Source: Alexandriicola marinus
GTDB lineage: Bacteria > Pseudomonadota > Alphaproteobacteria > Rhodobacterales > Rhodobacteraceae
Direction of reading: 5' to 3'
NCBI RefSeq assembly: GCF_004000435.1
Contig: NZ_RBVZ01000001.1
Location: 620,001 to 684,000, forward strand
DNA length: 64,000 nt
The stretch's first letter is position 1, and every line of letters starts with the position of its first letter. The notes under the pieces were generated by a model. It had not been told where the DNA came from. It was given only the letters and a program-made list of their open reading frames with translations, and ran no database searches. The position numbers and the translations under genes are program-made. Below are positions 1 to 9,823 of this stretch, in pieces.

Positions 1-2
1 CC

Positions 3-494
3 ACCGTGGATGCGGACGGGATGCCGAATGTGCGCATGGTTCTTCTCAAGGAAATCGCGGCCGACAGTTTCGTGTTCTATACCAATTACGAAAGCGCCAA
101 GGGCCGCGAGCTGGAACTGTCGGGCAAGGCGGCCTTCGTGCTGCACTGGAAATCGCTGCGCCGCCAGATTCGGGTGCGGGGCAACGTCACCCGGGAAGAC
201 GGACCCGAGGCGGATGCCTATTTCGCATCGAGATCGCTCAGAAGCCGGCTCGGCGCATGGGCGTCGCGCCAGTCGCAGCCCCTGTCTTCGAGGGCGGCGC
301 TGATGGCCGAAGTCGCAAAAGTCACCGCCACGAAGGGCACGAATCCCCCCCGCCCTCCGTTCTGGGGCGGATTCCGAATCTCGCCGATCGAAATTGAGTT
401 CTGGGCTGATGGCGACTTCAGGTTGCATGATCGCTTTCGTTGGTCGCGCATAGATGGTTCCGGTAGGTGGAACGTTAACCGTCTCAACCCCTAA
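3..494 (+). CDS. pdxH: pyridoxamine 5'-phosphate oxidase, 3' part
   Basis: This is the C-terminal ~163 residues of the FMN enzyme that oxidises pyridoxamine/pyridoxine 5'-phosphate to pyridoxal 5'-phosphate in the cytoplasm. Visible family features are the N-side stretch with VRMVLLKE and [13 protein letters not shown], the central [16 protein letters not shown] segment, and the C-terminal RLHDRF block ending in RLNP, which carries the substrate-binding Arg and His. The reading frame is open from the first bases, so the true start lies left of the window. The GTG at base 6 is internal. The next gene begins 126 bp later on the same strand. Confidence 0.93.
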   Translation, partial: TVDADGMPNVRMVLLKEIAADSFVFYTNYESAKGRELELSGKAAFVLHWKSLRRQIRVRGNVTREDGPEADAYFASRSLRSRLGAWASRQSQPLSSRAALMAEVAKVTATKGTNPPRPPFWGGFRISPIEIEFWADGDFRLHDRFRWSRIDGSGRWNVNRLNP

Positions 495-620
495 ATTTCA
501 CGCTTCGTGAGTTGCAATTTACCTTGAGGGCTTGTGTTTCCGGGGCGAAACGTAGTCTTGTGAAGCCGTCGCAGGTGCGAGCCGTCAGGGGGGCTCTTTT
601 CGCGATACGGGACAAGTTGA

Positions 621-1169
621 ATGACTGATATGCAAGACACCAAGCGCTCGACCGTGGTCGGGCACGTTAAGTGGTTTGATCCGTCCAAGGGTTATGGGTT
701 CGTAGTGACGGATGAAGGTGGGCCGGACATCCTGCTGCATGCGAATGTACTGAGGAATTTCGGACAGAGCTCTCTGGCTGACGGCTCGGGTATCGAGTTG
801 GTCGTGCAGGAGACCGATCGGGGGATGCAGGCGGCAGAGGTTCTGTCTGTCACGCCGCCATCCACAACCTCGATGGGCGCGGGGCTCGCCGACCTCGAAG
901 GACACGATCCCGAGGAAATCGCCGCAAGACCGCTGGAACCCGCGCGCGTTAAGTGGTTCGATAAGGCGAAGGGCTTTGGCTTTGCCAATGTCTTCGGCCG
1001 GAGCGAGGACGTCTTCGTTCATATCGAAGTGCTGCGCCAATCCGGCCTAGCCGATCTCGCCCCGGGCGAGGCCGTGTGTATGCGGGTAATCGAGGGCCGG
1101 CGCGGAAGCCTGGCCGCGGAGGTGTTGGGATGGGACTCGGGCGTGCGCGAGGTCGGGTCGGACAGCTGA
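621..1169 (+). CDS. double cold-shock-domain protein
   Basis: This 182-residue protein has two cold shock domains, at about residues 13-75 and 107-172. Each carries an RNP1-like KGYGF or KGFGF core and an RNP2-like DILLH or DVFVH strand, so it should bind single-stranded RNA or DNA as an RNA chaperone. Two-domain cold-shock proteins of this size are common in alphaproteobacteria. The linker at residues 76-106 is acidic and probably flexible. The leader (495-620) has a small GC stem at 579-596 followed by four Ts, which might be regulatory, but the evidence is weak. The gene overlaps the start of the DUF192 gene. Confidence 0.9.
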   Translation: MTDMQDTKRSTVVGHVKWFDPSKGYGFVVTDEGGPDILLHANVLRNFGQSSLADGSGIELVVQETDRGMQAAEVLSVTPPSTTSMGAGLADLEGHDPEEIAARPLEPARVKWFDKAKGFGFANVFGRSEDVFVHIEVLRQSGLADLAPGEAVCMRVIEGRRGSLAAEVLGWDSGVREVGSDS

Positions 1170-1624
1170 CCATTGCGCTGGCGATTTGGTTGGCAGGTGT
1201 CGGCTCCCCGGCGCTGGCCACATGCCAGCAGGATGTCGTCAGCATAGAAGGCGACTTCGGAAAGGTGAGGTTCACGGTCGAAGTGGCCGACGAACCCGCC
1301 GAACGATCCCGGGGCCTGATGTTCGTCGAAGAGATGGGCCGGTTCGAGGGAATGCTGTTCGTCTATGAACGGCCCCAGCGCGCATCGTTCTGGATGCGAA
1401 ACACCCTGATCCCACTGGACATGCTGTTTGCCGGTTCCGATGGAACCGTGACGCGCATCCACCGCGATGCGATCCCGCTGGACGAGACGCCGATCCCGGG
1501 GGGCAACGATGTGCAATTCGTGCTCGAGATCAATGGCGGTCTGGCCGAGAGGCTGGGGATCGAAGAGGGCGCCGTGATGCAGCATCCCGCGATTGGCCCC
1601 GATGCGGCGTTGCCCTGTCCTTAG
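1130..1624 (+). CDS. DUF192 family protein, exported
   Basis: This 164-residue protein has an N-terminal hydrophobic stretch ending in an SPALA-type signal cleavage site, followed by a DUF192 domain (about residues 40-150). Family hallmarks are ERSRGLMFVEEM, the FWMRNTLIPLDMLF block and a GG-x-VQFVLEI stretch near the end. Function of the family is not established; an extracytoplasmic location is likely. The start chosen is the internal ATG that puts the signal peptide at the N terminus; the longer form from 1076 would add 18 basic residues. The first 40 nt overlap the cold-shock gene in another frame, so translation may be coupled. Confidence 0.87.
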   Translation: MGLGRARGRVGQLTIALAIWLAGVGSPALATCQQDVVSIEGDFGKVRFTVEVADEPAERSRGLMFVEEMGRFEGMLFVYERPQRASFWMRNTLIPLDMLFAGSDGTVTRIHRDAIPLDETPIPGGNDVQFVLEINGGLAERLGIEEGAVMQHPAIGPDAALPCP

Positions 1625-1668
1625 GGGCTTTTCAATGGCGCGCGCGCCGCGTATGGAAGGCCTCGGTC

Positions 1669-1745
1669 CGGGGCGTAGCGCAGCCTGGTAGCGCACCTGT
1701 TTTGGGAACAGGGGGTCGTGAGTTCGAATCTCTCCGCCCCGACCA
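1669..1745 (+). tRNA. tRNA-Pro (UGG anticodon)
   Basis: A full cloverleaf is visible. The 7-bp acceptor stem pairs CGGGGCG (1669-1675) with CGCCCCG (1735-1741). The anticodon stem CCTGT/ACAGG encloses loop TTTGGGA with anticodon TGG at 1703-1705, the T loop has GTTCGAATC, and CCA is encoded at the 3' end. Anticodon UGG reads proline CCN codons. It lies 44 bp after the DUF192 stop. Confidence 0.96.
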
Positions 1746-1825
1746 CATCCTTCTTCTGTTTGAGTAGGCGGCCCGACACCTGGATACCCGGTGTCGCGCG
1801 GTATGCCGTTGCATTCAGGGCCACT

Positions 1826-1872
1826 ACATCTAGAAGAGAATTGGCCACGGTGCGTGAATTCCATCTAGATGT
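1826..1872. repeat. imperfect inverted repeat
   Basis: Arms ACATCTAGA (1826-1834) and TCTAGATGT (1864-1872) are perfect complements. GAATT (1838-1842) and AATTC (1857-1861) continue the pairing toward the loop. No T run follows either side, so it is not a typical terminator. It may be an operator or a structured part of a transcript downstream of the tRNA. Confidence 0.5.
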
Positions 1873-2185
1873 GGGGTGTCGTGGCTTGTGGGCAACAGCC
1901 TGTCGGTCGCCTGGCGTGTCATCCCCCTGGCCGCTCCGGGCTGTGGGCAAGTCGGGGACAACTTCACCCGATGTCTGAATTCGATCGTCTAAACCCTTTG
2001 CTTGCCGGGGTTTCCGCGATCCGGTCGCGATCGCGCAACGACAGGTGGTCCGGGGGATGAATCGGTTGGCGCCGCGCGCCAATGCGGCGTCTCTCTGGGT
2101 CAAGTCATTTTTTGGCTCATCTTGTGTCAAAATTGCGTTGACCCGCTAGGGCTGGTTGGGCAGTTTGTGCTCGTTGCCCGACGGA

Positions 2186-2201
2186 ACACAAGATTTGGTG
2201 T
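2186..2201. promoter_or_regulatory. candidate NrdR box
   Basis: ACACAAGATTTGGTGT closely resembles the NrdR-box consensus (ACACWATATYTWGTGT-like) found upstream of ribonucleotide reductase genes; six of eight dyad pairs match. NrdR boxes usually come in pairs about 31 bp apart. At that distance (2155-2170) only the right half, GTTTGTGC, resembles a box. A further good half-site TCTTGTGT lies at 2120-2127. The site is 163 bp upstream of the nrdJ start, which fits repression of nrdJ by the nucleotide-sensing NrdR. Confidence 0.5.
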
Positions 2202-2363
2202 CGGGCATCGAGGGACAACCAATCTTTCTGGCACGATACGCTGGCTTTAGCCGGGCGGGAAACCGCTCCGGGAGGGAAGGGTTTGTCTCGGGGCATGTGG
2301 CGGAACGACGTCACGAAAGGTTTCATCAGGCGGCATCAGACCGCGCGACAGAGGGGCATCACG

Positions 2364-5300
2364 GTGAAGATCGAACGCGCATTCACGAAAAAGGGCCGGG
2401 ACGCCTACGAGGGCATCGAGTTCCGTCTCGGAACATCCGAGATTCGCAATCCCGACGGCACCGTGGTGTTTAAGCTGGAAAACCTCGAAGTGCCGGCCGC
2501 GTGGAGCCAGGTTGCCTCGGACGTGATCGCGCAGAAGTATTTCCGCAAGGCAGGCGTCCCCTCCGAGGTCGACCCCGTAAAGGAAAAGGGCGTCCCCGGC
2601 TGGTTGTCGCGCAGCAAGCCCGCCAAGGGCGCCGTCATGGGGGGCGAGACCTCGGCCAAGCAGGTCTTTGACCGCCTTGCCGGCGCGTGGACCTATTGGG
2701 GTTGGAAGGGTGGCTATTTCACCTCCGAAGAGGACGCCCGGGCATATTACGACGAGATGCGGTACATGTTGGCCCGCCAGATGGCCGCTCCGAACTCGCC
2801 TCAGTGGTTCAACACCGGCCTGCATTGGGCCTATGGAATCGATGGCCCGGCGCAGGGTCACCACTATGTCGACTACAAGACCGGCAAGCTGACCAAATCC
2901 GACAGCGCCTATGAACACCCCCAGCCGCATGCCTGCTTTATCCAGGGCGTGCAGGACGACCTCGTGAACGAGGGCGGCATCATGGACCTGTGGGTCCGCG
3001 AGGCGCGCCTGTTCAAATATGGCTCGGGCACCGGCACCAACTTCTCCATGCTCCGCGGCGAGGGCGAAAAGCTTTCGGGCGGTGGCAAATCCTCGGGCCT
3101 GATGGGCTTTCTCAAGATCGGTGACCGGGCGGCCGGTGCGATCAAGTCGGGCGGCACCACGCGCCGCGCGGCCAAGATGGTCATCGTCGATGCCGACCAC
3201 CCCGATATCGAGGCGTTCATCAACTGGAAGGTCATCGAGGAACAGAAGGTCGCCTCGATCGTCGCAGGCTCCAAGATGCATGAACAGAAGCTCAACGCGA
3301 TCTTCGCCGCGATCCGCGCATGGGACGGTATCGAAACCGATGCCTATGACCCGAAAAAGAACGAAGGTTTGAAAAGTGCAATTCGGGAGGCGAAGAAGGT
3401 CTCGATTCCCGAGACTTACGTCAAGCGCGTGTTGGATTATGCCAAGCAGGGTCACACGTCGATCGAATTCCCGACCTATGACACCGACTGGGACAGCGAG
3501 GCCTATGCCTCGGTTTCGGGCCAGAATTCCAACAACTCCATCCGCGTCACCGATGCCTTCCTCAAGGCCGTCGAGAACGATGAGGACTGGGAGCTGATCT
3601 CGCGCGTCGACGGGTCGGTCATCAAGACCGTCCGCGCCCGCGAATTGTGGGAGCAGGTGGGCCACGCGGCCTGGGCCTGTGCCGATCCGGGCATCCAGTA
3701 TCACGACACGGTCAATGCGTGGCACACCTGCCCGGCGGACGGGGCGATCCGTGGCTCCAACCCCTGCTCGGAATACATGTTCCTCGATGACACGGCCTGT
3801 AACCTTGCATCGATGAACCTGCTGCAATTCTTCCGCGACGGGAAATTCCTCGCCGAAGACTACATGCACGCGACCCGGCTCTGGACCCTGACGCTCGAGA
3901 TCTCGGTCATGATGGCGCAGTTCCCGTCCAAGGAGATTGCCCAGCTGTCCTATGATTTCCGCACGCTCGGTCTGGGCTACGCGAATATCGGCGGGCTGCT
4001 GATGAACATGGGCCTCGGCTATGACAGCGACGAGGGTCGCGCCATGGCCGGTGCGCTGACGGCGATCATGACCGGTGTCTCCTATGCCACCTCGGCCGAA
4101 ATAGCGGGCGAACTGGGGCCGTTCTCGGGCTACAAGCGCAACGCCGACAACATGCTTCGCGTCATCCGCAACCACCGCAACGCGGCCTATGGCAACGCGT
4201 CGGGCTATGAGGATGTCAACGTCGCGCCGGTTCCGCTCGATCATGCGAATTGCCCCGACCAGAGGCTTGTCGAGCTGGCGCGTGCCAGCTGGGACGAGGC
4301 GCTGGAACTGGGCGAAAAGCACGGCTACCGCAACGCGCAGGCCACCGTCATCGCGCCGACCGGGACGATCGGCCTGGTCATGGATTGCGACACCACCGGC
4401 ATCGAGCCCGATTTCGCACTGGTAAAATTCAAGAAACTCGCGGGCGGCGGCTATTTCAAGATCATCAACCGCTCGGTTCCTGCGGGCCTTGAAAAGCTGG
4501 GCTACAGCTCATCCCAGATCGAAGAGATCGTGAGCTATGCCGTGGGTCACGGCACCATCGGCAACGCGCCGGGCATCAACCACACCGCCCTGATCGGCCA
4601 CGGCTTCGACCCCGCGCAGATCGAAAAGGTGGAAGCGGCGCTGGCCTCGGCCTTCGACATCCGCTTTGTCTTCAACCAGTGGACGCTGGGCGAGGAGTTC
4701 TGCCGGGACACCCTTGGGATCCCCACCGAAAAGCTGAACGACCCGACCTTTGACCTGCTGCGTCACCTGGGCTTTGACCGGGCCGCGATCGAGGCCGCCA
4801 ACGACCATGTCTGCGGCACCATGACCCTCGAAGGTGCGCCGCATCTCAAGCCCGAGCATTACGTGGTCTTCGACTGCGCCAATCCCTGCGGCAAGAAGGG
4901 CAGGCGGTTCCTCTCGGTCGACAGCCACATCTACATGATGGCCGCGGCGCAATCGTTCATCTCGGGCGCGATCTCCAAGACGATCAACATGCCCAACGAC
5001 GCCACGATCGAGGATTGCCAGAAGGCCTATGAACTCAGCTGGTCGCTGGGTGTGAAGGCCAACGCGCTTTATCGCGACGGCTCCAAGCTGAGCCAGCCTC
5101 TGGCCTCTGCCCTGATCGAGGATGACGAGGAAGCCGAAGAAATCCTCACCTCGGGCAGCCAGCAGGAAAAAGCGGCCGTGCTCGCCGAAAAGATCGTGGA
5201 AAAGATCATCGTCAAGGAGATCATCCGGTCCGAACGGACGAAGATGCCCCAGCGCCGCAAGGGTTATACCCAGAAGGCGAATGTCGGTGGCCACAAGGTC

Positions 5301-6014
5301 TATCTGCGGACGGGCGAATACGAAGACGGCTCCTTGGGCGAGATTTTCATCGACATGCACAAGGAAGGCGCAGGCTTCCGCGCGATGATGAACAACTTCG
5401 CCATCGCCGTGTCGGTGGGCCTGCAATACGGGGTCCCGCTCGAGGAATTCGTCGACGCCTTCACCTTCACCAAGTTCGAGCCGGCGGGCATGGTGCAGGG
5501 CAACGATTCGATCAAGCAGGCGACGTCGATCCTCGACTACATCTTCCGCGAACTGGCGGTGTCCTACCTCGACCGCACCGATCTTGCCCATGTGAAGCCC
5601 GAAGGCGCGGCCTTCGACGATCTGGGCCGTGGCGAGGAAGAGGGCATCTCGAACGTGCGGCAACCGTCCGATGTGGCGGCGACCAAGTCGCTCGAGGTTC
5701 TCAAGCAGGTGATCTCGTCGGGTTATACCCGCAAGCGCCTGCCTCAGGATCTGGTGGTCCTGCAGGGCGGCATGGGGGCCGTGGCCTTCAACAGCGCCAG
5801 CGACCCGCAAACGGCGATCGAGACGATGATGCCCGCCGTTTCTGCGGCCGCCGAGACGGCCGTGGGCACGGTCACCACGCTGACCGCGCGGGACAAGGCC
5901 AAGATGCAGGGCTACGAGGGCGATCCCTGCGGCGAATGCGGAAACTACACGCTGGTGCGCAACGGCACCTGTATGAAATGCAACACCTGTGGCGGAACGT
6001 CTGGGTGTAGCTGA
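2364..6014 (+). CDS. nrdJ: adenosylcobalamin-dependent (class II) ribonucleotide reductase
   Basis: This 1216-residue enzyme reduces ribonucleotides to deoxyribonucleotides using adenosylcobalamin instead of a diiron or tyrosyl radical. Recognisable parts are the SGTGTNFS region, the NPCSEY...ACNLASMN active-site stretch, the APTGTIG[14 protein letters not shown] block, and the C-terminal [18 protein letters not shown] zinc-ribbon-like tail whose cysteines re-reduce the active site. GTG at 2364 was chosen because AGAGGGG lies 7 nt upstream and the protein then starts like its homologues; an in-frame ATG upstream would add 27 unlikely residues. It is monocistronic, with a strong terminator at 6163. 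Confidence 0.96.
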   Translation: MKIERAFTKKGRDAYEGIEFRLGTSEIRNPDGTVVFKLENLEVPAAWSQVASDVIAQKYFRKAGVPSEVDPVKEKGVPGWLSRSKPAKGAVMGGETSAKQVFDRLAGAWTYWGWKGGYFTSEEDARAYYDEMRYMLARQMAAPNSPQWFNTGLHWAYGIDGPAQGHHYVDYKTGKLTKSDSAYEHPQPHACFIQGVQDDLVNEGGIMDLWVREARLFKYGSGTGTNFSMLRGEGEKLSGGGKSSGLMGFLKIGDRAAGAIKSGGTTRRAAKMVIVDADHPDIEAFINWKVIEEQKVASIVAGSKMHEQKLNAIFAAIRAWDGIETDAYDPKKNEGLKSAIREAKKVSIPETYVKRVLDYAKQGHTSIEFPTYDTDWDSEAYASVSGQNSNNSIRVTDAFLKAVENDEDWELISRVDGSVIKTVRARELWEQVGHAAWACADPGIQYHDTVNAWHTCPADGAIRGSNPCSEYMFLDDTACNLASMNLLQFFRDGKFLAEDYMHATRLWTLTLEISVMMAQFPSKEIAQLSYDFRTLGLGYANIGGLLMNMGLGYDSDEGRAMAGALTAIMTGVSYATSAEIAGELGPFSGYKRNADNMLRVIRNHRNAAYGNASGYEDVNVAPVPLDHANCPDQRLVELARASWDEALELGEKHGYRNAQATVIAPTGTIGLVMDCDTTGIEPDFALVKFKKLAGGGYFKIINRSVPAGLEKLGYSSSQIEEIVSYAVGHGTIGNAPGINHTALIGHGFDPAQIEKVEAALASAFDIRFVFNQWTLGEEFCRDTLGIPTEKLNDPTFDLLRHLGFDRAAIEAANDHVCGTMTLEGAPHLKPEHYVVFDCANPCGKKGRRFLSVDSHIYMMAAAQSFISGAISKTINMPNDATIEDCQKAYELSWSLGVKANALYRDGSKLSQPLASALIEDDEEAEEILTSGSQQEKAAVLAEKIVEKIIVKEIIRSERTKMPQRRKGYTQKANVGGHKVYLRTGEYEDGSLGEIFIDMHKEGAGFRAMMNNFAIAVSVGLQYGVPLEEFVDAFTFTKFEPAGMVQGNDSIKQATSILDYIFRELAVSYLDRTDLAHVKPEGAAFDDLGRGEEEGISNVRQPSDVAATKSLEVLKQVISSGYTRKRLPQDLVVLQGGMGAVAFNSASDPQTAIETMMPAVSAAAETAVGTVTTLTARDKAKMQGYEGDPCGECGNYTLVRNGTCMKCNTCGGTSGCS

Positions 6015-6032
6015 GACGAACAAAGGCGGCGG

Positions 6033-6054
6033 AACAAAATTCCAGAATTTTGTT
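6033..6054. repeat. perfect palindrome after nrdJ
   Basis: Ten-base arms AACAAAATTC and GAATTTTGTT are separated by CA. The element lies 19 bp after the nrdJ stop and before the main terminator. Short AT-rich intergenic palindromes of this type also occur at 26985-27030 in this window, between other genes. Confidence 0.6.
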
Positions 6055-6162
6055 TTGCCGTCACTCTTCCGGGGCGGGTGCGCTCGCCCCTGACGCGGAT
6101 CAGGCCGCAGGCAAAAAACCGGGCGGTAACTCAAATAGTGAGCCTGATCAGCGAGACTTACA

Positions 6163-6186
6163 GGGCCCCTTCGGGGGCCCTTTTTT
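6163..6186 (+). terminator. rho-independent terminator of nrdJ
   Basis: Stem GGGCCCC/GGGGCCC (6163-6169 with 6174-6180) closes a TTCG tetraloop and is followed directly by six Ts (6181-6186). This is a textbook intrinsic terminator for the plus strand. Confidence 0.93.
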
Positions 6187-6233
6187 CTGTGTCGGCGCGT
6201 TATTGTCGGGCGGCGGCTGACCCTGGACCCGCG

Positions 6234-7187
6234 TCAGAACTGGCGCGACAGGGTGAACCCGAGCCCGTTCTGGCTGACAGAGGGGGTGGCGTCGAATTCA
6301 CCAACCCGCAGCGCATCGGCATTGCGCAGAACGACTTCGCCGATCCCGATGCCCAGAAGCGTGCCCGCCACCATGTCGGAGACCCAGTGATTGTGCCCCT
6401 CGATCCGGCTTGCCGCGACGACGCCCATGGCCACATAGGGCCAGACCGCATCGTCGTAGACGCCCGACAGCGTGTGGGCCACGGCGGCATATTGGGTGAA
6501 GTGATAGGACGGGAAGGCCGTCCCCTCAAGCGTCGGCTGGATTTTCACGCCGTTCGAATTTCCGAAATCGAAGGGATCGATCGTCTGCGGCCCCTCCGTC
6601 TCGACCGCGTTGGCCAGATCGTCATAGGGCCGGTTGCGGCCGAAGATCGTCTTGAGCACGACCTGCGTCGTGATCACCGAATAGGCCAGCGCCTTGGTTG
6701 CGAGGATACCGGCCTGCTGATGCTGTTCGTTGCCGGTGGCGACGCCATAGGCATAAGCGCCGGCGATGCCTGTCATGATGTAGACATCCTCGTAGACGAA
6801 GCCCAGATCCTCGATCGGATCGCTCCACGGCAGGTCCAGGTCGGGCAGGACAAAGCCGGACAGGCCACGTTCGATCGTGTCCTGATAGGCTTGGGTGACC
6901 GGCACGTCCGCCACGATCAGGGCGCCCAGACCGAGGGCCGCGACGCCAAAGGCCTTCGGATAATCCAGCGGCAGGCGGGCGATGCCTAGAAGGTCCTCAT
7001 CGACCGTGCGGATGCCGTCCCAGATCAACTCTCCGCTGCGTTCCAGATCGGGGCCAAAGCTGAGCCGTATGGGTCCGTCATCGAAGTCAAAGCCCGCGTC
7101 GAACCCTTCGGGCATCGCGTCGGCACCTGCGACCCCGGCCAGACCAATGGCTGTGGCGGCCGCAAGGGCCATCATCTGTCTTGTCAT
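6234..7187 (-). CDS. PAP2-superfamily phosphatase, exported
   Basis: This 317-residue protein has a signal peptide (MTRQMMALAAATAIGLAGVAGADA) and a PAP2 lipid/acid phosphatase domain at about residues 155-290. The three catalytic motifs are KTIFGRNRP (K-x6-RP), PSYHFTQ (in place of PSGH) and SRIEGHNHWVSD (SR-x5-H-x3-D). It should hydrolyse phosphomonoesters or lipid phosphates outside the cytoplasmic membrane. The domain is preceded by a ~130-residue region of unknown role. The last residue is Phe after an alternating stretch, which resembles an outer-membrane strand, but one strand alone proves little. The start was set at the ATG with AGGGTGAGG upstream. Confidence 0.85.
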   Translation of the reverse strand: MTRQMMALAAATAIGLAGVAGADAMPEGFDAGFDFDDGPIRLSFGPDLERSGELIWDGIRTVDEDLLGIARLPLDYPKAFGVAALGLGALIVADVPVTQAYQDTIERGLSGFVLPDLDLPWSDPIEDLGFVYEDVYIMTGIAGAYAYGVATGNEQHQQAGILATKALAYSVITTQVVLKTIFGRNRPYDDLANAVETEGPQTIDPFDFGNSNGVKIQPTLEGTAFPSYHFTQYAAVAHTLSGVYDDAVWPYVAMGVVAASRIEGHNHWVSDMVAGTLLGIGIGEVVLRNADALRVGEFDATPSVSQNGLGFTLSRQF

Positions 7188-7327
7188 CCGAACCTCACCC
7201 TGACGAACCGCCATCCTCATAGCAAAGAGCAGGGCCGGGGCCTTGCGACGCCCGGCCGCACCGCGCATTGAGCGCGCGCGATGATGCAGGAAATCCACAA
7301 ATGGCAGCGTGGGGCAGCGCGGCTCGA

Positions 7328-9022
7328 TTATCCGATTAGCTCGAACCTTGTGACGTCGACCATGCCGCGGTCGGTGATTTTCAGGGCGGGGATGACGGGC
7401 AGGGCGAGGAAGGCCAGTTGCAGGAAGGGTTCGTTCAACGTCACGCCCAGCGATTTGGCTGCAGCGCGAAGCTCTTGGAGCCGGGCGCGCACCTCTTCGA
7501 AGGGGGCCAGGCTCATCAATCCCGCGACGGGCAGGGCAAGTTCCGCCAGAACCTTGCCGTCGCGAGCCACGACGAAGCCGCCCTCGATCTCTGACAGGCG
7601 GTTCGCGGCCAGCGCCATGTCATCGTAGTCGATGCCCACGCAGGCGATGTTGTGATGGTCATGGCAGACGGTGGAGGCGATGGCCCCGGCCTTGAGGCCA
7701 AATCCTTTGACAAAGCCCGTGGCGATATTGCCGTTCTTGCCGTGCCGTTCCACGACCGCGATCCGCACGAGGTCTCGGGCGGGATCGGGGCGCTTGTCGC
7801 CATCCTCGATCGGGATCTCTTCATGCAGATGTTCGGTGATGATCTTGCCTTCGAGGATGCCGATCACGTCGGTGTCCTCGCGGTTGGCGGTGGTTCGGAA
7901 ATCCTGCGGGCCAACCTGGGGCGCCTTGACGGAGTGCCGGCCCACGGGCGGGATGGTCGCGCGCGCGGCAAAGGCCGCGCCGGTCACCGGCACGCCGCCG
8001 GCAAAGACCTTCTCGACCTTGCAGCCTGCCACGTCCGACAGGGCCACGATATCGGCGCGCCGCCCCGGCGCGATCTGGCCGCGGTCCTTCAGGCCGAAGG
8101 CCTCCGCCCCCGAGAGCGAGGCCGCGCGATAGGCCGCCAGCGGCGGGCTGCCCAGACGGATCAACTCGGCCACCATGAAGTTCAGATGGCCCTCTTCGCC
8201 GATATCCAGCGGGTTACGGTCATCGGTGCACAGGCACATATAGGGGGCGGTGATCTGCGTCAGGAGCGGTTGCAGCGCGTGCAGATCCTTCGAGACGGAG
8301 CCCTCGCGGATCAGAACCCGCATCCCCTTTTGCAGCTTCTCGCGGGCCTCCCCGGCGGTGGTCGCCTCGTGTTCGGTGCGGATGCCGGCGGCGGCATAGG
8401 CGTTCAGATCGCTCCCCGACAGAAGCGGGCAATGGCCGTCGATATGGCGCCCTTCGAACAGGGCCAGCTTGGCCATCGCCGCCGGGTCGCGATGGATCAC
8501 GCCGGGGTAATTCATGAATTCCGCCAGCCCGATGCCCGAGGGGTGGTTCATCAGGGGGGCAAGATCCGCAGCCTCGATCCGGGCGCCCGCGGTTTCCATG
8601 TCGGTCGAGGGGACGCAGGACGACAGCTGCACGCGGATATCCATCAGTGTATGTGCGCTCGCCTCCTGAAAATAGCGGATGCCGTCGGGGCCGATCACGT
8701 TGGCGATCTCGTGCGGATCGCAGATCGCGGTGGTGACGCCCAGGGGCGTCACGCAGCGATCGAATTCGAAGGGCGTCACGAGGGAGCTTTCGATATGCAG
8801 ATGCGTGTCGATGAAGCCCGGCACGAGGGTCAGACCCGTCACGTCGATCACCTCGCGGCCCTCGTAGGCGGCGCCGATGCCCACGATCGTGTCTCCACAG
8901 ATCGCCACATCGCCCTCGATCATCGTGTCCGTGACCAGATCCCAGATCGTCCCGCCGCGCAGGACAAGATCGGCCAACTCGTCCCCACGGCCCTGGGCGA
9001 TGCGCTTTTCAAGATCAGCCAT
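7328..9022 (-). CDS. ade: adenine deaminase
   Basis: This 564-residue metal-dependent amidohydrolase is predicted to convert adenine to hypoxanthine plus ammonia in purine salvage. The metal-binding DTHLHIESS motif follows an N-terminal composite beta domain, and [11 protein letters not shown] is diagnostic for the adenine deaminase family. HCPLLSG and the later TDDRNP segment supply further ligands, and the C-terminal region (about 400-560) matches the deaminase-specific domain with VCHDHHNI. Length fits the family (~560-600). It lies 93 bp after livF on the same strand, so it may be read from the transporter operon or from its own promoter. Confidence 0.92.
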   Translation of the reverse strand: MADLEKRIAQGRGDELADLVLRGGTIWDLVTDTMIEGDVAICGDTIVGIGAAYEGREVIDVTGLTLVPGFIDTHLHIESSLVTPFEFDRCVTPLGVTTAICDPHEIANVIGPDGIRYFQEASAHTLMDIRVQLSSCVPSTDMETAGARIEAADLAPLMNHPSGIGLAEFMNYPGVIHRDPAAMAKLALFEGRHIDGHCPLLSGSDLNAYAAAGIRTEHEATTAGEAREKLQKGMRVLIREGSVSKDLHALQPLLTQITAPYMCLCTDDRNPLDIGEEGHLNFMVAELIRLGSPPLAAYRAASLSGAEAFGLKDRGQIAPGRRADIVALSDVAGCKVEKVFAGGVPVTGAAFAARATIPPVGRHSVKAPQVGPQDFRTTANREDTDVIGILEGKIITEHLHEEIPIEDGDKRPDPARDLVRIAVVERHGKNGNIATGFVKGFGLKAGAIASTVCHDHHNIACVGIDYDDMALAANRLSEIEGGFVVARDGKVLAELALPVAGLMSLAPFEEVRARLQELRAAAKSLGVTLNEPFLQLAFLALPVIPALKITDRGMVDVTRFELIG

Positions 9023-9115
9023 GACGGAACTCCTTTCACAGGGCAGGCTCTACACCTTTCCATGCGCAGTCTAGCCCAGCAAAGGGGCACGGGCGAGCCT
9101 TGGCGTGCCGCGCGG

Positions 9116-9823
9116 CTAGCCGGTTCCGAAATAGGCCGCGTCCAGCCTGGCGGGCTCTGCGCGAAGGGTCTGGGCGGGTCCGGCATAGCGGGGAATTCCG
9201 CCGCGCAGGACGATCGCGGTATCGGCAATGCCGAGGGCCAGTTCGGTGAATTGCTCGATCAGGAGAACGCCGGTGCCGCCCGCCTTGAGGCCCGCCACGA
9301 AGGTCATCAGCCGCTTGACGACCAGAGGCGCGAGGCCCAGCGACATCTCGTCGATCAGCAGGAATTTCGGCCGGCTCATCATGGCGTGGCCAAGGGCCAG
9401 CATCTGCTGTTGCCCGCCCGACATGGTGCCCGCGATCTGGTCCTTGCGTTCGGCCAGTTCGGGGAACAGGGCGTAGGTTTCGCGCAGCGTCTCGTCGAGG
9501 CCGGTGTCGAGGATCGATCCCGCCGCGCGCAGGTTGTCGTCGACGCTCAGCCGGGTCAGGACCCTGTGACCCTCGGGCACGGCCGCGATGCCGGCCCTGC
9601 GGATCGTGGCCGCGGGCTTGCCCGTCAGGTCCACACCGTCGAGGCTGACCGTGCCGCCGGTGACGGGCATCATGCCTGCAAGTGCCAGAACAAGCTCGGA
9701 TTTTCCCGCGCCATTGGCCCCCAGAACGGCCGTCACACTCCCGGGCGCGAGCGTCAGCGACACGCCATCGACCAGCTTGCGGCTCCCCCCGCCGACAGAG
9801 AGGTTGGCAACCTCGAGCGTCAT
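9116..9823 (-). CDS. livF: branched-chain-amino-acid-type ABC transporter ATPase, LivF type
   Basis: This 235-residue ATPase has Walker A GANGAGKSE, signature SGGQQQMLALGHAMM and Walker B FLLIDEMSLGL. The short length and QQQMLALG signature fit the LivF branch of the hydrophobic/branched-chain amino acid family. It pairs with LivG under the LivH/LivM membrane pore. It is the last transporter gene and overlaps livG by 4 nt (ATGA). The substrate is not readable; many members of this family import aromatic acids, amides or other carboxylates, and the promoter context links it to catabolism rather than nutrition. Confidence 0.9.
   Translation of the reverse strand: MTLEVANLSVGGGSRKLVDGVSLTLAPGSVTAVLGANGAGKSELVLALAGMMPVTGGTVSLDGVDLTGKPAATIRRAGIAAVPEGHRVLTRLSVDDNLRAAGSILDTGLDETLRETYALFPELAERKDQIAGTMSGGQQQMLALGHAMMSRPKFLLIDEMSLGLAPLVVKRLMTFVAGLKAGGTGVLLIEQFTELALGIADTAIVLRGGIPRYAGPAQTLRAEPARLDAAYFGTG

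Larger units (their letters stand above)
1746..2363. other. 618-bp non-coding region before nrdJ
   Basis: No convincing protein-coding gene was seen between tRNA-Pro and the nrdJ start; the short open frames here lack ribosome sites and family motifs. The stretch holds an imperfect inverted repeat at 1826-1872, with outer arms ACATCTAGA/TCTAGATGT and inner arms GAATT/AATTC. It also holds two copies of TGTGGGCAA (near 1886 and 1940) and a candidate NrdR box at 2186-2201. It is probably the nrdJ promoter and leader. No cobalamin riboswitch consensus was found by eye. Confidence 0.6.

Noticed and set aside
1718-2250. Small plus-strand frames between tRNA-Pro and nrdJ
   Set aside because: They overlap the tRNA or one another, lack ribosome sites and show no conserved motif. 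The region is better read as non-coding.
2000-2363. Cobalamin riboswitch before nrdJ
   Set aside because: Neither the B12-box consensus nor its usual flanking helices could be found by eye; the NrdR-like site explains regulation better.
2247-4322. Minus-strand open frame of 691 codons opposite nrdJ
   Set aside because: It is a GC-rich shadow of the nrdJ reading frame with no recognisable motif, and nrdJ is unmistakable on the plus strand. The same holds for the 541-codon frame at 4509-6134.
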